Origin: G963665185 sp963665185
GTDB taxonomy: Bacteria; Desulfobacterota; Desulfovibrionia; Desulfovibrionales; Desulfovibrionaceae
NCBI GenBank assembly: GCA_963665185.2
Contig: CAXXPO010000014.1
Coordinates: 41,886 to 105,885 of the forward strand
Reading direction: 5' to 3'
DNA: 64,000 nt
How positions within the stretch are numbered: position 1 is the stretch's first letter; every line of letters starts with the position of its first letter. Positions 17,394-25,470 of the stretch are shown one piece after another. Under the pieces are notes generated by a model. That model did no database searches, was not told the DNA's origin, and saw only the letters and a list, made by a program, of their open reading frames with translations. The position numbers were made by a program, and so were the translations under genes.

Positions 17394-18662
17394 ATGACCA
17401 ATCGGCAGGGAAACGGGCAGGAAGACAACGGGGCAACGAAAAACTACGAGGCGGTTTTCGTTGCGCGGCAACCCATTTTCGACGACGCCCGCAAGGTTTG
17501 GGGATACGAGCTTTTATACCGGAGCAGCATGCTGGCGCAGCGTGCCGATTTTGTGGACGAGTCTGCTGCAACGCTCCGGGTCGCGGCCGATGCCTGCCTC
17601 ATCATGGGCGGGGAGAATATGGGGGCCCTGAAACTGTGCGTGAATTTCACCGAGCAGACCATTCTCGACCGCGTTCCTTACGCCCTGCCGGCCGAGATGG
17701 TTGTCATCGAAGTGCAATGCCGCAGTGAGTATTCCCCGGAATTTTACAGGGAGATATCTTCGCTCCGCGAAGCCGGATACCAGATAGCCGTGGACGGCTG
17801 CGTGGCACCGGGCCGTGTTCGCGAACTGCTCAAGATGGCGGATTACATAAAGGTGGATGTTCTGGGGCGCGAGCGGTACGAACTGGCCGTCATTCTCGAC
17901 GACCTGCGGGAATTCAATGCCCAGCTGGTGGCCCAGCGCATAGAGACCTATGACATGTATCACGACCTGCAGGGCTTGGGTTTTTCCCTGTTTCAGGGGC
18001 ATTTTTTTCAAAAGCCGCGCATTGTTCCCGGCAGGCGTTTGTCATCGAGCCAGGCTGCCCGGCTCAGGCTTTTCCGGTTGATTGAATCCGAAGATGCTGA
18101 TTTCAATGAAATCTCGGATATCATCCAGGCCGACGTGGCTATCAGCTATCGCTTGCTGACCCTGCTGAACTCCTCGTCGTTCGGGTTTTCGCGCAATATT
18201 TCCTCCATCCGGCAGGCCGTGGTCATCCTGGGGTGGCGGCAGATGAAGAGTTGGCTCCGGCTGGTGCTGTTCACGGACATGGCGCCCAAAGACAAGGCAC
18301 AGGAACTGCTTTTCCTGTCCGCCCAGCGGGGACGGTTTCTTGATACTGCGGCCAAGACGCTTTCCGACTCCGAGGACGCGTCCGACGGGCTTTTTCTTCT
18401 GGGGCTTTTTTCGCTTTTGGACGGAATTCTCGATTTGCCCATGGAGATCGTGTTGGAGCACCTGCCTTTGGATAAGGAGCTCAGGCTCGAACTGATGAAG
18501 GGCGACAGCCTTTGGCTGGCGCTCGCCAGGAATTTCGAAGCGGGAAACTGGCAGGAGCTGGACCGCACCATCGTGCGTTTGGGGCTGGACCCGTTGAGCG
18601 TGGCCAAATGTTACCACGAGTCCATCGTCTGGACCAATTCCTTCTTCGAGGCCGCGGGCTGA
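17394..18662 (+). CDS. EAL-HDOD signalling protein (YuxH/CdgJ type)
   Basis: 422 aa. The N-terminal domain is EAL-like (VFVARQPIFDDARKVWGYEL) but lacks the catalytic EAL/acidic set, as is usual in this family, so it is unlikely to degrade c-di-GMP. The C-terminal HDOD domain contains DADFNEISDIIQADVAIS and ISSIRQAVVILGWRQMKSWL. Such proteins regulate motility or phosphodiesterases by protein contact. The ATG at 17394 has GGTGGGG upstream; frames further up are AT-rich non-coding. No partner gene is adjacent. Confidence 0.88.
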   Translation: MTNRQGNGQEDNGATKNYEAVFVARQPIFDDARKVWGYELLYRSSMLAQRADFVDESAATLRVAADACLIMGGENMGALKLCVNFTEQTILDRVPYALPAEMVVIEVQCRSEYSPEFYREISSLREAGYQIAVDGCVAPGRVRELLKMADYIKVDVLGRERYELAVILDDLREFNAQLVAQRIETYDMYHDLQGLGFSLFQGHFFQKPRIVPGRRLSSSQAARLRLFRLIESEDADFNEISDIIQADVAISYRLLTLLNSSSFGFSRNISSIRQAVVILGWRQMKSWLRLVLFTDMAPKDKAQELLFLSAQRGRFLDTAAKTLSDSEDASDGLFLLGLFSLLDGILDLPMEIVLEHLPLDKELRLELMKGDSLWLALARNFEAGNWQELDRTIVRLGLDPLSVAKCYHESIVWTNSFFEAAG

Positions 18663-18762
18663 TTCCGCATGGCGCGATCACACGGTGAGGACTGCTGGCT
18701 GCGCAACCGTCAGACGCCTGCGGAAAAACAGATGGAAACTTTGAACACTTACGGAGATCACG

Positions 18763-18948
18763 ATGCTCTATCCCCCCAATGAGGCCAAATTCAAATACTG
18801 CCCTCTGCTCAAGACCAGCGACGACAAGATGAAGTTCTGCCAGGGAACCATGTGCATGATGTGGCGCTTTGTGCACAAGGACAAGACCTCGGATTCCGAT
18901 CCGGGATACTGTGGGCTGGCAGGGGCGCCTGCGGCCTCTGCCGGATAG
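18763..18948 (+). CDS. Small cysteine-containing protein, unknown function
   Basis: 61 aa from an ATG with GGAG eight bases upstream, followed by its own terminator. Cysteines occur as KYCPLL, KFCQGTMCMMW and GYCGLAG, giving four Cys that could bind a metal or zinc. The strong ribosome site and terminator support a real gene. I do not recognise a named family. It sits downstream of EAL-HDOD on the same strand after a 100-base gap. Confidence 0.65.
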   Translation: MLYPPNEAKFKYCPLLKTSDDKMKFCQGTMCMMWRFVHKDKTSDSDPGYCGLAGAPAASAG

Positions 18949-18960
18949 TCGGGGAAGCGG

Positions 18961-18995
18961 ACCGTCCCGCCGGTGGCGGCGGGACGGTGGATTTT
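18961..18995 (+). terminator. Rho-independent terminator after the small cysteine protein
   Basis: Eleven-bp perfect stem ACCGTCCCGCC / GGCGGGACGGT followed by GGATTTTT. Confidence 0.8.
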
Positions 18996-19030
18996 TGCGG
19001 GGAAGTTGGTTTTTTGATGCCAGATTAGTA

Positions 19031-19049
19031 TTGATAATGAGAATCACTT
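19031..19049 (+). promoter_or_regulatory. Fur-box-like site upstream of the HD-GYP gene
   Basis: TTGATAATGAGAATCACTT agrees closely with the classic Fur consensus GATAATGATAATCATTATC (first 14 positions match with one change). It lies about 30 bases before the GTG start of the HD-GYP gene, suggesting iron-dependent repression. Confidence 0.55.
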
Positions 19050-19078
19050 CATGTAGCGTCCCCGCAACGGAGAACATC

Positions 19079-19738
19079 GTGACAACAAACACACTGGACA
19101 CGCGAAGACTCGCGGGGCTGAGCGGTTCCTGCGCCCAACTGGGCGTGACCATCCATCAATTCGCCGAATCCCTGGGCACGGCCATTGATGCCAAGGATTC
19201 CTTCACGGCCTGCCATTCGGATCAGGTGGCCATCGTCAGCCAGGTTATCGCCCTGTCCCTGGAAATGCCTCCGGCAATGGCCGATCAGATCCACATTGCC
19301 GGCCATTTGCATGACATCGGGAAAATCGGGATTCCCGACGCCGTGCTGCAGAAGCGGGGGCCATTGAACGATGCGGAGTGGAAATGCATCAGGGAGCACC
19401 CGGTCATCGGGGCGAACATACTTCGGCCGGTCAAGGTGCTTTCGGGGCAGGGAGGCATTGTAGACATGGTGCTGCACCACCACGAAAGATACGACGGCAA
19501 GGGATATCCTCACGGACTCAAGGGGCAGGACATCCCGTTTGGAGCAAGGATCATCGCCGTGGCCGACAGTCTTTCCGCCATGATAGAGGACAGGGTGTAC
19601 AGGCCTGCCATGTCGTTCGACCAAGCCATACTGGAGATTCAGGCCAACAGCGGCACCCAGTTTGATCCCCGCGCTGTGGAAGGGCTTCTGAAGGGCAGGG
19701 AAAACGTACGGCAATGGCTGGCGAACATGGCGGCTTGA
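19079..19738 (+). CDS. HD-GYP domain protein (putative c-di-GMP phosphodiesterase)
   Basis: About 219 aa from a GTG preceded by GGAG at six bases; an upstream ATG at 19037 lies within the Fur-like box. The HD motif is HLHDIGKIGIPD, with HHHERYDGKGYP providing the GYP signature, so metal ligands for c-di-GMP hydrolysis appear present. No receiver domain is attached. It converges with a STAS gene. Regulation by iron is inferred from the upstream box. Confidence 0.85.
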   Translation: MTTNTLDTRRLAGLSGSCAQLGVTIHQFAESLGTAIDAKDSFTACHSDQVAIVSQVIALSLEMPPAMADQIHIAGHLHDIGKIGIPDAVLQKRGPLNDAEWKCIREHPVIGANILRPVKVLSGQGGIVDMVLHHHERYDGKGYPHGLKGQDIPFGARIIAVADSLSAMIEDRVYRPAMSFDQAILEIQANSGTQFDPRAVEGLLKGRENVRQWLANMAA

Positions 19739-19790
19739 AGGCCGCTGTCCCGGGCCGAACCACGGCTTCTGGCGATTCCCGTCCTCCCGT

Positions 19791-20165
19791 CTACCGTTCC
19801 GGGGAGCTCCCCGATGCGCGTTCCGGCGGATGCATGGAGGCAAGAGCCTTAGTGATATCCGGTTGGATATTGAGGTGCTTGTCCAGAGAGGTCAGCCGGA
19901 TGATGCGCAGTACCGGACCGCTGATGGAGCAGATGCAGAATGGATGCCCGGCCTGCTGAAGCCAGCGTTGTGCTGCAAGAAGAGCGCTCAGGGCGGTGGA
20001 ATCGACAAATTCCACCTTTTCCAGGCAGACCACCATGGGACCGGCGGAGGCAGCAATGTATTCGCGCAGCAGCCTTTTGAAACGCTGGCTCACGTCAAAA
20101 CCAAGTTCGCGCTCCTTGATGAAGAGAACCTGTACATTGCCGTGGAACTGCCGTTCGTGATCCAT
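19791..20165 (-). CDS. STAS-domain anti-sigma factor antagonist-like protein
   Basis: 124 aa. VEFVDSTALSALLAAQRW is the STAS phosphoacceptor region, with a Ser in DSTALS. Such proteins act in partner-switching with an anti-sigma kinase, which is not present nearby. The start MDHERQFHG at 20165 follows GGGGA. The C-terminus is a Pro/Ser-rich tail. It lies downstream of the PH-like gene on the same strand. Confidence 0.8.
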   Translation of the reverse strand: MDHERQFHGNVQVLFIKERELGFDVSQRFKRLLREYIAASAGPMVVCLEKVEFVDSTALSALLAAQRWLQQAGHPFCICSISGPVLRIIRLTSLDKHLNIQPDITKALASMHPPERASGSSPER

Positions 20166-20218
20166 CGCATCCCCGTTCAGGCGGTTGGGAAGTGTATGTG
20201 GGAGATTTTTTTCAAAAA

Positions 20219-20629
20219 TCACAAGGGATGGGAAACCGGAACCGAAACAGCTTTCAGCGCTTGCGTGGCCTTTTCCACAGATTCCACGCTGAAGCCTGCC
20301 CGCCACCATCCTTTGAAAGGATGCAGCACGAAAACCACCTCCCGGAAAGCCCTTCCGGTATCCGCCGCCAACCATGTTCGGAAGTCACCAGTTCCCATAA
20401 CCCGATATTTGCCCGTCCGGAAATTCAACGGACGAATCTGCACACGCTGAATGTTCCGGAGCGGAAATTCCTTGTCCCGTCCGAACAGGTCGTATCCTTT
20501 TACGGTCACGGCTTGGTGGCTTATGCGTATGTAACCGTCTTCGTACAATATTTCAGCCGGATCAAGCGTCATGCGCAAGACTAGACCAACTTGGTCGTAG
20601 TGGTAAAGAGGTTTTGTGGCATCATTCAT
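20219..20629 (-). CDS. Hypothetical protein with PH-like (bPH/DUF2244-type) features
   Basis: 136 aa. Strand-rich pattern YIRISHQAVTVKGYDLFGRDKEFPLRN, then VQIRPLNFRTGKYRV and REVVFVLHPF, with a terminal amphipathic helix, is what bacterial PH-like domains show. There is no clear membrane segment. The ATG at 20629 has AGAAG upstream. It is probably co-transcribed with the STAS gene 53 bases downstream. The function is not known and the fold assignment is tentative. Confidence 0.6.
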   Translation of the reverse strand: MNDATKPLYHYDQVGLVLRMTLDPAEILYEDGYIRISHQAVTVKGYDLFGRDKEFPLRNIQRVQIRPLNFRTGKYRVMGTGDFRTWLAADTGRAFREVVFVLHPFKGWWRAGFSVESVEKATQALKAVSVPVSHPL

Positions 20630-20796
20630 AGGCTTCTGCAACCATTAAAGGTGTAAGTTTATTCAGGATTTGCGAAACGGACGGAATATCTTTCCCGGCG
20701 CATGCCTGAGAGTTGACAGAAGGAGTGGGGCGCACGTATTACGGTTTGCAATATCGTATGCCGTGTTCCGGCTGTCGAAAGCCTGGGAGGCCGAAG

Positions 20797-21411
20797 TTGC
20801 ATATATCAGAAGGTGTTTTATCCGGGCCGATTTTACTGGCCGGAGCCGCTCTTACTGTCGGCGGAACAGCCATCGGCCTGAAGCGGATGAACTATGACCG
20901 TGTCATGACCGTCGCCTTGGTGGCGGCGGCTTTTTTCGTGGCTTCCCTCATCCATGTGAATGCCGGTCCGGCGAGTGTGCATCTTGTGCTCAACGGGCTT
21001 GCCGGCATCATTCTCGGCTGGGCGGCTTTTCCCGCCATTCTTACCGGCCTTCTGTTGCAGGCGGTGCTGTTTCAGTATGGCGGGTTGAGCGCTCTGGGCG
21101 TCAATACCTTCAATATGGCCGCGCCTGCCGTGCTTTGCTATTATGTCTTCCGGCCTCTTTTGGACAGGGGAATGGGGGGAAGGTCCCTGGCCGCGTTCGG
21201 CTGCGGTTTTTTCGCCGTGTTTCTTTCCGCCTTTTTCACGGCTATCGCGCTTGCCGGGTCGGATGAGGGGTTTGTCGCCTCTGCCAAGGTACTTGCCGGA
21301 GCGCACTTGCCGATCATGATTATTGAGGGATTTGTGACCATGTTTGCCTACGGTTTTCTTGCAAAAGTGAAACCGGAACTGCTGATCCAGGATCCGAGGA
21401 GCGAATCATGA
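20797..21411 (+). CDS. cbiM: CbiM-family cobalt/nickel ECF transporter substrate component
   Basis: 204 aa from a TTG start. GGGAGG at 20785-20790 and the resulting N-terminus MHISEGVLSGP decide it, because the free N-terminus with His2 is needed for metal coordination in CbiM/NikM. About seven membrane helices are seen (LLAGAALTVGGTAIG onward). It is followed with overlap by a CbiL-like gene. The usual CbiQ and CbiO energising subunits do not follow. Confidence 0.9.
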   Translation: MHISEGVLSGPILLAGAALTVGGTAIGLKRMNYDRVMTVALVAAAFFVASLIHVNAGPASVHLVLNGLAGIILGWAAFPAILTGLLLQAVLFQYGGLSALGVNTFNMAAPAVLCYYVFRPLLDRGMGGRSLAAFGCGFFAVFLSAFFTAIALAGSDEGFVASAKVLAGAHLPIMIIEGFVTMFAYGFLAKVKPELLIQDPRSES

Positions 21412-22067
21412 AGGCGTTTGCGGCCTGTGTGCTGGTTGTTGCGAGTTGCGTGTGCCTGTGCGTTGAAAATGCCTGGGCGCATCGGGTGAGAATCTACGCC
21501 TGGACCGAAGGCAACGAGATTGTCGCCGAAGCGGGATTCGGCAAGGGGAGGCCTGCCAAGCGTTGTCCTGTGTCTTTGGAGGATGTGAAGACAGGGGAAA
21601 AGCTGGTCACCGTCCAGACAAACGATGAGGGAATCGCCCGTCTTGTTCTGCCGGAAAAGGCGGCGGCGCAAAAGTTGGCCCTGCGGGTTGTCGTGGATGC
21701 AGGGGAAGGGCATCGGGGAGAATGGGCTCTGGAGCCGACGGACTACCTGAATGGACAGGACGTGGAATCGCCTTCGGCTGCCAGCGTGCCCGATGCATCG
21801 CCTTTGCCTTATGCTGTGACAGCGTCGCCGCAAACATCGACAACGGGTTTGGCAACCGACGGATCGGCCGCCTTGCAGGCGTCCATGGAAAAGATTGTTC
21901 GACAGACCGTGGACAAGGCCCTGGAAGAGAGGCTCGGACCGCTGCGCCATATGCTGGCCAAAGCACTGGACCCCACGCCGGGGATAGCGGAGATCGTTGG
22001 CGGACTGGGCTGGCTGGTGGGGCTGGCCGGACTGGTGCTGTATTTCAGGGCGCGTTCCCGCAGCTAG
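21408..22067 (+). CDS. CbiL/NikL-like periplasmic component of a metal ECF transporter
   Basis: 219 aa. Signal peptide ending in ENAWAHRVRIYAW, where the His after the cleavage region is typical of metal-handling NikL/CbiL parts. An immunoglobulin-like beta domain follows, then a low-complexity Ala/Ser/Pro linker, a coiled segment, and a C-terminal membrane helix (LVGLAGLVLYF). It overlaps cbiM by four bases, so the two are coupled. It probably helps CbiM capture cobalt or nickel. Confidence 0.8.
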   Translation: MKAFAACVLVVASCVCLCVENAWAHRVRIYAWTEGNEIVAEAGFGKGRPAKRCPVSLEDVKTGEKLVTVQTNDEGIARLVLPEKAAAQKLALRVVVDAGEGHRGEWALEPTDYLNGQDVESPSAASVPDASPLPYAVTASPQTSTTGLATDGSAALQASMEKIVRQTVDKALEERLGPLRHMLAKALDPTPGIAEIVGGLGWLVGLAGLVLYFRARSRS

Positions 22068-22110
22068 GGGGATGTCGCAAAATACGTCTGCGTATTCTGC
22101 AGGGGGTCGT
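22068..22110. repeat. Short palindromic repeat family B, copy 2
   Basis: GATGTCGCAAAATACGTCTG followed by CGTATTCTGCAGG immediately after the CbiL stop. It is closely related to the inverse complement of the site at 55776. Confidence 0.5.
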
Positions 22111-22331
22111 GATCCCGGAAAAATCGATTTTCAGTCTGTTTATGCCCTTTTTGCGCCGCATGGCGGACCATGGCCACCTTTTTCCGTGTCGCATTGCAGG
22201 TAGTTTTCATGTCTGCGAATTGAAGGCGCACTCCACGGGGAAACCCGGCTCGGGGCTGGAGCGGAAAACAGCCGCTTTCGTGTCTGGGCGTGAACGGCGT
22301 CGAACCTGTCGCATTTTTCGGAACGGACCGA

Positions 22332-22538
22332 TCAGACGAAAAACTGGATGATCCGGGTCGGCATTTCGGGGTGACGTTCCGGGTTGTCGAGGCCGGCGCC
22401 AGCGTACAATCCCCCGATCTGGGCACGCAGTTGGTTTTTCATCATCCGTTCGGCAGGCCGCACCGCCGGCCAATTACGATCCCGGGCCACAGTGGGACCA
22501 GGGTCCAACTGCCCGAATGTCATATCTCCCATCCGCAT
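22332..22538 (-). CDS. Small hypothetical protein
   Basis: 68 aa starting MRMGDMTFGQLDPGPTV. Support is a strong AAGGAG six bases before the ATG, read from the minus strand, in an otherwise empty interval. There is no recognised domain. Composition is ordinary, with a mixed charged middle. It may be spurious, but the ribosome site argues for translation. Confidence 0.4.
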   Translation of the reverse strand: MRMGDMTFGQLDPGPTVARDRNWPAVRPAERMMKNQLRAQIGGLYAGAGLDNPERHPEMPTRIIQFFV

Positions 22539-22690
22539 GGTCTTCTCCTTTTTTCTTGTCGGTTGGCGGCGCATCCTTGCACTGCATTTTTACGGATTTC
22601 TTTTGTACCATAATATATAATACACTTCGGGAAAAAGGCAAAACAATGCTGTGCGGCGGCCCTTCCGTAGCGTGAGTTTTTCGGATCGGA

Positions 22691-22719
22691 TTGACAGTGT
22701 CTTTTTGGCAGCATAATAA
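22691..22719 (+). promoter_or_regulatory. Sigma-70 promoter for the YheO-like regulator
   Basis: A perfect TTGACA (22691-22696), 17-base spacer, then TAATAA (22714-22719), about 50 bases before the GTG start of the next gene. Confidence 0.75.
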
Positions 22720-22766
22720 ATTTTTTTCAGATTGAGGCTGATCCCCAATGTGCCAAGGAGACTGAT

Positions 22767-23435
22767 GTGGAGAATGGTTCAAAAACCCGCTGTGCAGTTG
22801 ACGATTTCATACCCCTGGTAGAATTTCTCGGAGCCTTCATGGGGAAGGACTGCGAAGTGGTCCTCCATGATACAAACAACCTGGAGCGTTCCGTGGTGGC
22901 GATTGCCAACGGCCATATCACGGGCCGCAAGGTGGGTGCTCCCATGACGGACCTGGCGCTGAAGATCGTCAAGGACAGGCAGTTTGCAGACACGGATTTC
23001 GTCATGGATTATGAAACCACGTCCAAGGAAGGGAGGCCTCTGCGTTCGGCCACTTTTTTCATCAAGAATCTGGATGACGAGCTGCAGGGCATGCTTTGTC
23101 TGAACATGGACATGTCCAAGCTTGTGGATGCGCGGGATTTGCTCAACAAGATCATCCGGGTCGGCGGATTGGGGAAAAAACGCCGACCCCCCAAAGACAC
23201 CCGGACGGCCGAATGTTTTCATGATTCCATCGAGGATCTGACTGCGACCATGGTTCGCGAAGTCCTGGCCGGATATGATGTGCCGCCCGAACGCCTGACA
23301 CCGGCAGAGAAGATGGACATCGTGGCCGAACTGAACCGGCGCGGGGTGTTTCTGATCAAGGGGGCGGTGGCTGTTGTGGCCGGAAGTCTGGCCGCTTCGG
23401 AAGCCACCATCTACAGGTATCTGAACAAGGCCTGA
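22767..23435 (+). CDS. YheO/DauR-type PAS-HTH transcriptional regulator
   Basis: 222 aa. The N-terminal YheO-like PAS domain shows DFIPLVEFLGAFMGKDCEVV and HDTNNLERSVVAIANG. The C-terminal HTH is TPAEKMDIVAELNRRGVFL followed by GSLAASEATIYRYLNKA. The start is GTG with AAGGAG at six bases. Family members sense small molecules; in E. coli a homologue controls D-amino-acid use. No neighbouring target operon is obvious. Confidence 0.9.
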   Translation: MENGSKTRCAVDDFIPLVEFLGAFMGKDCEVVLHDTNNLERSVVAIANGHITGRKVGAPMTDLALKIVKDRQFADTDFVMDYETTSKEGRPLRSATFFIKNLDDELQGMLCLNMDMSKLVDARDLLNKIIRVGGLGKKRRPPKDTRTAECFHDSIEDLTATMVREVLAGYDVPPERLTPAEKMDIVAELNRRGVFLIKGAVAVVAGSLAASEATIYRYLNKA

Positions 23436-23461
23436 TTTTTGGACCGCCCCATCCTGGGCAT

Positions 23462-23520
23462 CCGCGCAAAGAGAAACAGCCTGCAGGAATCGATCCTGCA
23501 GGCTGTTTCTCTTTGCGCGG
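23462..23520. terminator. 59-base perfect palindrome, bidirectional terminator
   Basis: A 27-bp perfect stem with a five-base loop. The left arm starts CCGCGCAAAGAGAAACAG and the right arm ends CTGTTTCTCTTTGCGCGG. It sits between the convergent YheO-like and DUF554 genes. The stem is much longer than most terminators. Confidence 0.75.
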
Positions 23521-23530
23521 GATGGTTCTG

Positions 23531-24220
23531 CTACAGCAGGAAAAGTCCGAGCAGGACCACCATGAGCAGGGCGGGCAGCAGGTCGCCCAGGCGGACGTAG
23601 GTCAGCTTGAGCAGGTTGATGCTGATGCCGATAATTAATATGCCGCCCACGGCGGTAAGTTCGTTGATGAGCGCGGGGCTGAACACGTCCTGGAACATGC
23701 TGGCGAAAAGTGTCAGCCCGTATTGGTAGATGAATACAGGAATGACGGAAAAGATCACGCCCATGCCGTAGGTTGCGGCCAGCACGATGGAGGCGAAACC
23801 GTCCAGCAGGGATTTGGTGAGTAGAATCGTGGGGTCGCCGCGCAGTCCTTCGTCAAACGAGCCCAGGATGGCCATGGAGCCGATGCAGAACAGCAGGCTG
23901 GCCGTGATGAGCCCTTCGGTGAACATGGCGTTCTTGTTTTTGATGCGGGCTTTGAGCCGGTCGCCCAGGCTGGAAAGGAAGTCCTCCAGGTGAAAGAGCG
24001 CCCCGATGATGCCGCCCAGCACGATGCTGAAAATGACGATGAGCGGTCTTTCAAATACCAGGGCCATTTTCATGCCGATGGCGAAAGTGCACAACCCCAG
24101 AGCCTGAAACACGATGTTGCGCACTCGTTCCGGGAAACGCGCGCCCAGCACGAGTCCGACGACGCCTCCCGCGAGCACGGCACCCACGTTGACCAATGTG
24201 CCAATAGGAAGAAACGACAT
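23531..24220 (-). CDS. DUF554 family membrane protein (YdfK-like)
   Basis: 229 aa with six to seven hydrophobic segments. It shows the family N-terminus MSFLPIGTLVNVGAVLAGG and GLITASLLFCIGSMAILGS. The start at 24220 gives the canonical N-terminus, with AAGGTGG upstream. Function is unknown; it is predicted as an inner membrane transporter-like protein. Confidence 0.9.
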   Translation of the reverse strand: MSFLPIGTLVNVGAVLAGGVVGLVLGARFPERVRNIVFQALGLCTFAIGMKMALVFERPLIVIFSIVLGGIIGALFHLEDFLSSLGDRLKARIKNKNAMFTEGLITASLLFCIGSMAILGSFDEGLRGDPTILLTKSLLDGFASIVLAATYGMGVIFSVIPVFIYQYGLTLFASMFQDVFSPALINELTAVGGILIIGISINLLKLTYVRLGDLLPALLMVVLLGLFLL

Positions 24221-24308
24221 AGTATTCCACCTTGCAAAGAATCCGACTGCGCTAGCACGACAGCCCACAGGAAACAAGCAGAGAGTCTGACCGTGAGTGT
24301 TTTGGCTC

Positions 24309-24337
24309 TTGACAAGAAGGCGTAACAATCCGTAGAA
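24309..24337 (+). promoter_or_regulatory. Promoter of tRNA-Leu
   Basis: TTGACA, 17-base spacer, GTAGAA; transcription would begin close to the tRNA 5' end at 24352. The TTGACAAGAAG box is repeated ahead of the tRNA-Ala gene. Confidence 0.6.
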
Positions 24338-24351
24338 GAATCCTTTCCGAT

Positions 24352-24438
24352 GCCGGGATGGCGGAATTGGTAGACGCAGCGGACTCAAAATCCGCCGGGT
24401 TCACGCCCTTGCGAGTTCGAGTCTCGCTCCCGGTACCA
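24352..24438 (+). tRNA. tRNA-Leu (anticodon CAA)
   Basis: An 87-nt cloverleaf with acceptor GCCGGGA/TCCCGGT (G-U at position 1), anticodon stem GCGGA/TCCGC enclosing CTCAAAA, a long variable arm, T-loop TTCGAGT and encoded CCA. The CAA anticodon reads UUG codons. Confidence 0.96.
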
Positions 24439-24446
24439 GATAATTT

Positions 24447-24481
24447 AAGGGCTTTTCGCGATGAGCGAGAGGCCCTTTTTT
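24447..24481 (+). terminator. Terminator after tRNA-Leu
   Basis: AAGGGC pairs with GCCCTT and is followed by a T run. Confidence 0.75.
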
Positions 24482-25039
24482 CATGCCCAAAACAGCGTTC
24501 TCACACTATTCCCCATAAAATTGAAAAAAGTTTAATTAAGCTCGTCCGTTACCTGCTTCTCTTTATTTGAAAAGGTGAGGGCGAATTTTGAATGCTGTTC
24601 GGTGTATCTGAAGTGAGATGACTCTTTATTCGCCTGGGGATTGACCGGATGGCGTGGAGATGACGAGGAACATGAAATGAATGACAATGCTCAAAAACAT
24701 GAAGGAATCCAAAAGTCTTCATTACCCCTCCATCCCAACCAGTAAAATTTCAAAAGGTTCCCCATGCGGTTCCCCACGAAAAAAGGCTTGCAACAAATTA
24801 TGCTGTAAGCCCTTGAATTATCAGGTCGGGGCGAGGGGATTTGAACTCCCGGCATCCTACTCCCAAAGCCGCACAAGTACGATTCAATCATTGAACTCAT
24901 TGAGTAAATTTGTGCATTGGGAATATTTTTCCGATATTTTTGGGGATTTTTGAGGGTGAATGGTTCCCCGTGCTTTATATGACAATCTGCGCCTTCAGGA
25001 AGGGAAATTCGGGGGTGATTTTCGGACTCGCCGGTACTG
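24482..25039. other. Non-coding, AT-rich left edge of the accessory island
   Basis: No credible gene is visible in these 558 bases. They contain the tRNA-Pro remnant (24824-24872) and several GGTTCCCC motifs near 24760-24775 and 24961. The composition contrasts with the GC-rich DNA left of tRNA-Leu. It looks like scar sequence from an integrated element. Confidence 0.5.
24824..24872 (-). other. tRNA-Pro(UGG) 3' fragment, probable attachment-site scar
   Basis: Read on the minus strand the 49 bases include anticodon loop CTTTGGGAG, T-loop TTCAAAT and acceptor CGCCCCGACC, then TGA instead of A. Only the half from the anticodon loop to the 3' end is present. The 5' half is unrelated and one T-stem pair is broken. 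This is the pattern left by integrative elements that recombine at tRNA 3' ends. Confidence 0.7.
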
Positions 25040-25300
25040 TTACCCGAAAAAACAGCAGAGCTTATCTTCCTTGATAACATCGAGGACATCTTCAAGAGTC
25101 TCTGCATATGGGAATGGCTCATAAAGAGGCCATTTAAGATCCGCTCTCATCCAGTAGATACGCCATTCTTTGTGACCTTTGATATATCTTGTCTTGAAGA
25201 CAGGATTCTCGACACGTTCTGAAGCATCCATGAAGTATGGTCGAACTCCGCATAGCTCAACGACTTGGCGTGTGAGGTCCCTCAACCAAGATGTAGCCCG
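25040..25300 (-). pseudogene. Truncated DUF3024 gene
   Basis: The C-terminal half of a DUF3024 protein is intact (YIKGHKEWRIYWMRADLKWP, ending KEDKLCCFFG). The N-terminal part that normally precedes it is replaced by unrelated sequence, so the gene is broken at its 5' side. DUF3024 proteins have no established function. It lies in the island scar region. Confidence 0.6.
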
Positions 25301-25371
25301 GCTCACCTCCGAGATACCACGGCTGAAAAGCGAGGAAAGCAAAATCCAGACTTGGGGCTTGCAATTGGTGA

Positions 25372-25467
25372 ACAACAAACAGGGCCATCATCATCCTGCC
25401 CAAGGGCGTGACGGCCAAAACAGGCTGGGAAATGCAGGGCCAGGCAGCCATACAACTGGAGAGATGA
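25372..25467 (+). pseudogene. C-terminal remnant of a phage-type gene
   Basis: A short open segment reading RAIIILPKGVTAKTGWEMQG then ending at TGA 25465-25467. It has no start codon and is followed three bases later by a small gene, like the end of a phage operon gene after deletion. The parent family is not identified. Confidence 0.4.
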
Positions 25468-25470
25468 GCC

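Noticed and set aside
20640..20790. Cobalamin riboswitch or NikR site before cbiM
   Set aside because: The region is too short for a complete cobalamin riboswitch with no recognisable B12 box, and the CGTATTACG/ATATCGTATG segments are not a convincing palindrome.
24820..24880. Functional tRNA-Pro
   Set aside because: Only the part from the anticodon loop to the acceptor is present; the 5' half is missing, so it is a scar.
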